A DNA stretch of 29,067 bases. Source: a virus. Made by a program: the position numbers and the translations under genes. The notes beneath the pieces are model-generated. The model saw only the letters and a program-made list of their open reading frames with translations, was not told where the DNA came from and searched no databases. The stretch's first letter is position 1; each line of letters starts with the position of its first letter. This document shows positions 24,300 to 29,067 of the stretch, piece after piece. The stretch covers positions 1-29,067 of the IMG/VR virus record IMGVR_UViG_3300028176_000014. One strand, 5' to 3'.

Positions 24300-27200
24300 A
24301 TGGAAGACGATAACAAAAAAAGATACGACTATTTTCTTTATCATTCATTTGGTAAATCTACAGATGAGATCAATAAAATGACTCGAGGCGGAGAAGTAGA
24401 ATTACTCCCATACGAAGAAGCTAAACAAAGATATCTTGCAAAGAATGGTACTTTAGCGGGGATGCCAGAAGAAGAGTTTGCCAAACGATATCAGTCTGCA
24501 ACAGAAGGATACAAACAGTATAGTCAGAATAAGTTTAACGGTTATCTTGCAGATAAATGGATATATGGTGATCCTTCCCGTATGCTTATGGGAGGAGAGA
24601 ATGTGATGAAGCCGGATGCTGATCTTGGTGGTATGGTTCAGGGTAGACCTGGATTTGACATGAATGGGATGCGTACCATGAGTGATCAAGAGATTGCAGA
24701 ACAAAGGGGGGAAATAAAGGGACTTGGTGGCAAGATACGTAAGTACGATAAACCGGGATTCTTTGGAAGTATGTTGAAATTATTGCCAGATGTTTCTCCA
24801 GATGTTTTTTATAAACCTATTGTAACTCTTGATTACGATAAAGAAGGTAATCCATTATATACAGAGAAATTAATCACTGATCCGGGAGTAAAACGTCAGC
24901 AGATTATTGGTGCATGGGGAGCTATACCATTACAGGAAAGTTGGCTCTCTACCGGGGCAAAGAGTTTATATAATAGTCTTATTCCTACATTATATTCTAC
25001 TATAGGATCTTCTATGGAAATAGCAGATAACCTATATGATATGATTGCAAATGGTAAGAATATAAATTCTAGATTAGAAACTTTGGGCAGGACGATACAG
25101 AATGAGGCTGGAGTTATGACAATGGGGGTTAGTCAGGAGGCACAACAACAACCATTTACTAATGTTCCCTCAACGGTTAATGCCATTATGCAGGTAGCGG
25201 GACAATTACTTACCGTACAGGCAGCTCAGGTAGGTGTACGTGCAACAATAAGAGTTGCTAGTGCCCTTATGGAGAACTACATTACTTCTTTTGGAGTGTT
25301 TGGTGCTATGTCAGCAGATGGATATATGCAAGCAGGAAAGGCCATGGGGATAGATCCATTAAGACTTGCCAGCGAGGCAGTTATTGTAGGAGGTATTGAG
25401 GGCCTTACTGAAACTATCTTGGGTCCCAAACTTGTTACCAGGGGATTTGATTATGTTATGTCCAGAAAAGCTATAAGGGAAATTGCCATAAAAGAACTAT
25501 CTGGAAATCTTAAAGAAGCTGGAGTAAAAACAGTTTCAGAACTTACAGAAAGTCAACGTAAAGTAGGATTAAAAAAAGTCATCTCTGGTATTGCCAAATA
25601 CTATGATGATGTTATTAAAAATCCTGGGACAAGAATGGGGAGGATACTATCTATCGCAACCGAAGAAGGGGAAGAGGAAGCTGTAGCAAACCCGTTACAG
25701 AATATGGTACAGACCGTCAATGACTATCTGGCATTAAAAGATGATCCTAATGCTAAACCGGGAGAGGGTATGTTTAATGAATATGATCCCTCTATTGGAC
25801 TTGCAGGAAATATGGCAAAACAAGCTCCACAGGGATTATGGCAGGGATATGTATTAGGGTTCTTTGGGGGTGCTATTGGTGGAGTTGGTCAATTCCGTTC
25901 CAAGATACAAGACAATAATCTTAGTCAATATATTGCAGAAGGAAAAGAAGGAGAGATCTATAAGGCATTAGAAATAGCCCACAAGGCTAATATGATGGGT
26001 GAAGATTTCCTGGATGAAAAGGGAAATGTAATTACAAGTGATAAAAAAGGAAAAGTTTCTACTCAGAATGACTTTGCATATGAACAGGCAAAGAATAAGA
26101 TACAGTACATGGCAGAACTGAGAGACAAATATGGATTACGGTCTCCACAGGCATTAGATGCGGTTGCAAATGATGTAAACTGGGTAAAAGAAGGGCTTAC
26201 ATATGCTAAGGATATAGAAGCAAAGAAAGATGAACTTAAAACTATTCTTGGTAAACAGGAACAAACACAGGTCGATCAGGTAAAAATAAAAGAACTTACC
26301 GATGGTATAGCATTTTCCCAACAGAAATTAAATGAAATAATCCTTCCGGAAAATGAAGGTCAACTATTTAGCAAGGCATATAATGATAAGTTAAAAAATG
26401 AATATGCAAGAATTGATGCCATTGATACAGAGATACGACAGACATTTAAAGATAAAGGGATTACTCCACCAGTAAAAGGGAGTGACCAATATAATGCCTT
26501 CTTCCAGATTCGATATGATTCTGGTATGTATGATAATTTATATGACACTTATAGAGATAGTAATATAGAGAAACAGAAGTATGAACAGGTACGTTTACAA
26601 CAGAATGAAGCTATAAGGAAGACTTCCACTGACAATGAGGAGTCTATTTCAAAAGTACTTAGTGGTGTCCAAACTGCCAATATAGATTTATCTACAAATA
26701 TTACTTCCGCAAAGAAGATAAAAGAACAGATGGCTCATACGGCTACATTGATCAATCAGAGTATAGCATCTGCAAATATTACCAATCTTAAACAAAAAGC
26801 AATAGAGTCTTTTAATGTTGCATTAGAAGATCTTAACAAGAAGTTATCCGAGAGAAGTAATCTTATTGATGATGAAAATCTTACAAAAGAGGATCTGGCT
26901 CTTCGTACAGATATCAATAATATTATTCCGGAACTTTCAAATGCATATTCTCAAATTACAACCGCATCTCCCAATATAAAATTACAAGATGATTTTACAG
27001 AAGATTATTATTATAAGGATATTGAAAAAGCATTAGAGGATTTAGACGAAAAGAAAAAGAATGATTTCGCAGATACCGACCTAAAAAGTGAGGAGGCCAA
27101 TGTAAATAAACTTATTGGTAGGACACAACGGAATATTGATGTATTACGTGTAGGGGGTGAATTATTAAAGAATCCAGTTGTTAAAAATCATTTATCTACT

Positions 27201-29067
27201 ACGGATGAACCAATAACTGATAATATAACAAATGATGGAACTAAGTCACTAAAAATCTCATTATCTAAGTTGGATGGATTAAATAAAGACATTGAGACTG
27301 CATTAAAGAATGATAGTGCATATCAACAGAAAAGAGAATTAGTGGAATCTAATTTATCTAAGTATGTTTTACTTAAGATGACAGATATTTTCCAGGATGA
27401 GAAGTTTGTCGAACTTGTAAAATCTATCGAGGAGTTTGATGATATAATTAAAAACTCTCCCGATATCTCTCCAAAAGTAAGGAATATATTATCAGAAAAT
27501 CACAGGAAGGTATTACAGGCAAGAAAGATGATCTTTGATAATAAGAAAATTCTCTTAACCAAACAGAATCTTACTAAGTTATTAGATGGTAAATCCTATA
27601 CTTCATTACAGATATATTTCAAAGCAAAAGACTTTATCTCCAATGATTATCTGGATGACTTAATGGGAATTGGGCAAACAGAATTATTGACAAATGATAC
27701 TGGGTATGTTTATTTGATGAACTTTATTTTTACCTCTATTGGTATTGATCCAATGACACTTCATAATGGAAGAATAAAGTATTTATCAGATACTAAAAAT
27801 ATAAAAGATAAACTCTCCACCTATGAACAAATGAGGTCGTCAGATCTTATTGTGTCATTTTTGAATAATGAAGATAACTTCTTGGCAGATACATTTAATA
27901 CTTTACTGGAGATTGAACAGGAACATCCTAATAAAATAACAAGTTCTTCTGCATTAAAAGTAATGTATGCAAGAGCCATGGATAATGTATTATTTGTCCG
28001 TGGAGAATTTCGTACAGGAAAGACAAAACAGATAGGGGCAGAGGCTTTTAAAATCCTCTCTTATATATCTGACACAAAACACACATTAGGACTTGTAGGA
28101 ATATCTCTTTTAAACTTGAATGATCTTTATGAAACTTTCCGTGGAATTAATAATCTAACCCTTGATTATTTTCCAACGAATCAAATATTTCAAAGTAAGA
28201 GTATTAGAGATAAAATTAATGCATATGATTATTTAGTATGGGATGAGGCTTCGCTAATAAATAATAATGAGACTTTGAAGATAAAAGAATATTTTAATCA
28301 GCAGGGTGTAAGAATGGTTTTTCTGGGAGATGATTCTCAGATGAACAATAACAGGGGAATTAGCAATGGGAATTTTGCAGAAGAATTAGGGATACGTACA
28401 AATCCTGTAATGAAGAAATACTCTTCTGATGTACCCTTGATAGATGATGTTGCAAGGACCTTTAAGCATACAAATATTAGAACTCCCATGAGGGAACTTC
28501 CCTTAGTGTACGATGAAGTAGATTCTCAAGGGGACAGAAGGGGTGTAAGATATTATACTAAATTGGAAGATGTTATTGGTGCTTTTATTCAGAGCGAGAA
28601 ACCAGATAAGGCATTAGTTATCCTGGAAGACGATAAAGATATTCGAAAAGAGTTAAAGGATAAATATGGTATCTCTGAGGATAACAAGAATGTATTTAAA
28701 ATAAAAATGGATATTACGAAACCTACCGGAAAAGATGAACTAACATCCATACAGGGACAGAGGCGGGGAGAAGTATATGTTGCTATCAGTTATCCGGATA
28801 TTTTAATGGGGGCCAATATAAGTAATACTGAGGAGATAAGAAGGGCAATGTATACTGCTACGAGTAGATCGAATGGATTCCTTGCCCTTATTGGCAATGA
28901 ACAAATGAATACAGTAAAGGAGAATGTTAATTGGAAAGATGCTACACCTGAACAAACGGATAGGGATCTTAGTGATGCTAAAAAGAGACTGTTAGAGCAA
29001 CTTAAGTCCCAGAGTGGGTTCTCCTACACAATGGAACCGAAAGTCCAACAAGAAGTTCCAGTGACCC
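24300..29067 (+). CDS. Giant multidomain protein with C-terminal SF1 helicase domain (3'-partial, at least 1,589 aa)
   Basis: The frame is open from ATG 24300 to the window end, so the C-terminus is missing. Residues about 283-365 and 513-533 are hydrophobic and Gly/Ala-rich (VIVGGIEGLTETILG; YVLGFFGGAIGGVG), with an EEGEEEAVANP motif between them, as seen in phage ejection proteins. Residues about 535-1100 are long charged helices. A superfamily 1 helicase core follows: Walker A GEFRTGKT (1235-1242, K1241), Walker B DYLVWDEAS (D1315, E1316), motif III FLGDDSQ (Q1347), a motif V-like TSIQGQRRGEVYVAI, and motif VI YTATSRS (R1523). It probably travels in the virion and acts on entering DNA. Fusion of ejection-type segments to a helicase is unusual. 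No RNA polymerase DxDGD-type motif is seen in the visible part. Confidence 0.75.
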   Translation, partial: MEDDNKKRYDYFLYHSFGKSTDEINKMTRGGEVELLPYEEAKQRYLAKNGTLAGMPEEEFAKRYQSATEGYKQYSQNKFNGYLADKWIYGDPSRMLMGGENVMKPDADLGGMVQGRPGFDMNGMRTMSDQEIAEQRGEIKGLGGKIRKYDKPGFFGSMLKLLPDVSPDVFYKPIVTLDYDKEGNPLYTEKLITDPGVKRQQIIGAWGAIPLQESWLSTGAKSLYNSLIPTLYSTIGSSMEIADNLYDMIANGKNINSRLETLGRTIQNEAGVMTMGVSQEAQQQPFTNVPSTVNAIMQVAGQLLTVQAAQVGVRATIRVASALMENYITSFGVFGAMSADGYMQAGKAMGIDPLRLASEAVIVGGIEGLTETILGPKLVTRGFDYVMSRKAIREIAIKELSGNLKEAGVKTVSELTESQRKVGLKKVISGIAKYYDDVIKNPGTRMGRILSIATEEGEEEAVANPLQNMVQTVNDYLALKDDPNAKPGEGMFNEYDPSIGLAGNMAKQAPQGLWQGYVLGFFGGAIGGVGQFRSKIQDNNLSQYIAEGKEGEIYKALEIAHKANMMGEDFLDEKGNVITSDKKGKVSTQNDFAYEQAKNKIQYMAELRDKYGLRSPQALDAVANDVNWVKEGLTYAKDIEAKKDELKTILGKQEQTQVDQVKIKELTDGIAFSQQKLNEIILPENEGQLFSKAYNDKLKNEYARIDAIDTEIRQTFKDKGITPPVKGSDQYNAFFQIRYDSGMYDNLYDTYRDSNIEKQKYEQVRLQQNEAIRKTSTDNEESISKVLSGVQTANIDLSTNITSAKKIKEQMAHTATLINQSIASANITNLKQKAIESFNVALEDLNKKLSERSNLIDDENLTKEDLALRTDINNIIPELSNAYSQITTASPNIKLQDDFTEDYYYKDIEKALEDLDEKKKNDFADTDLKSEEANVNKLIGRTQRNIDVLRVGGELLKNPVVKNHLSTTDEPITDNITNDGTKSLKISLSKLDGLNKDIETALKNDSAYQQKRELVESNLSKYVLLKMTDIFQDEKFVELVKSIEEFDDIIKNSPDISPKVRNILSENHRKVLQARKMIFDNKKILLTKQNLTKLLDGKSYTSLQIYFKAKDFISNDYLDDLMGIGQTELLTNDTGYVYLMNFIFTSIGIDPMTLHNGRIKYLSDTKNIKDKLSTYEQMRSSDLIVSFLNNEDNFLADTFNTLLEIEQEHPNKITSSSALKVMYARAMDNVLFVRGEFRTGKTKQIGAEAFKILSYISDTKHTLGLVGISLLNLNDLYETFRGINNLTLDYFPTNQIFQSKSIRDKINAYDYLVWDEASLINNNETLKIKEYFNQQGVRMVFLGDDSQMNNNRGISNGNFAEELGIRTNPVMKKYSSDVPLIDDVARTFKHTNIRTPMRELPLVYDEVDSQGDRRGVRYYTKLEDVIGAFIQSEKPDKALVILEDDKDIRKELKDKYGISEDNKNVFKIKMDITKPTGKDELTSIQGQRRGEVYVAISYPDILMGANISNTEEIRRAMYTATSRSNGFLALIGNEQMNTVKENVNWKDATPEQTDRDLSDAKKRLLEQLKSQSGFSYTMEPKVQQEVPVT

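Noticed and set aside
24300-29067. Virion RNA polymerase in the giant protein
   Set aside because: No catalytic DxDGD/DFDID-type motif was seen; the nucleotide-binding motifs are those of an SF1 helicase. The unseen C-terminus could still differ.
1-29067. Stop-codon reassignment (TAG or TGA read-through) as in some crAss-like phages
   Set aside because: TAG ends the genes at 5758, 14989 and 22259, and TGA ends those at 9223, 12242 and 13851; the frames make sense with the standard code.
1-29067. CRISPR array, insertion sequence, integrase, attachment site or direct-repeat block
   Set aside because: No regularly spaced repeats, transposase or recombinase motifs were seen on either strand.

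Overview
The window looks like the late (packaging, head, tail and ejection) region of a tailed double-stranded DNA phage. Every credible gene lies on the + strand and most are tightly packed or overlapping. The sequence is A+T-rich. Few starts have a convincing Shine-Dalgarno site, and the one good promoter match is of Bacteroides type (TTTG / TAnnTTTG), so a Bacteroidota host is likely. TerL directly followed by the portal gene, a scaffold-like gene before a 488-aa capsid protein, several short connector-type genes, a very large stabilisation-like protein and no tail tube or sheath point to a podovirus. The closest framework I recognise is the crAss-like phages (Crassvirales) or a related Bacteroidota podovirus lineage. 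That placement rests on gene order and motif memory and was not tested by a search. TAA, TAG and TGA all end genes, so there is no sign of stop-codon reassignment here.

Layout. Bases 1-5429 hold the packaging module: a candidate small terminase or accessory protein, TerL and the portal. Bases 5432-11483 hold the head module: a small unknown protein, a scaffold candidate, the major capsid protein, an unknown protein, a connector and a 485-aa structural protein, closed by a strong intrinsic terminator at 11504-11538. Bases 11556-19214 hold connector and tail proteins, a GH23 lytic transglycosylase with an EF-hand loop, and a ~1.4k-residue stabilisation or hub protein. Bases 19262-21277 encode a glycine-rich ejection candidate. 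A three-gene cassette follows (21328-22259: zinc ribbon, 113-aa unknown, GroES-like co-chaperonin). It is preceded by a host-like promoter overlapping a dyad and followed by a long structured hairpin. From 22384 there is a 636-aa candidate internal virion protein and then a giant open frame that runs off the window end (at least 1,589 residues), with putative membrane-active segments near its N-terminus and a superfamily 1 helicase domain near its visible C-terminus.

How the parts may work together. TerL and portal package DNA into a capsid built from the MCP on the scaffold. The connectors and the stabilisation protein close the head and form the short tail. The transglycosylase and the large glycine-rich or helicase-bearing proteins would be carried in the virion to open the cell wall and move or process DNA on entry. 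The GroES-like protein could adapt host GroEL to fold the capsid protein, as T4 gp31 does. The most unusual points are the giant helicase fusion, an in-frame A AAA AAA slippery site placed so that a -1 shift would fuse the 636-aa protein to it, and the co-chaperonin cassette with its own promoter and RNA hairpin.
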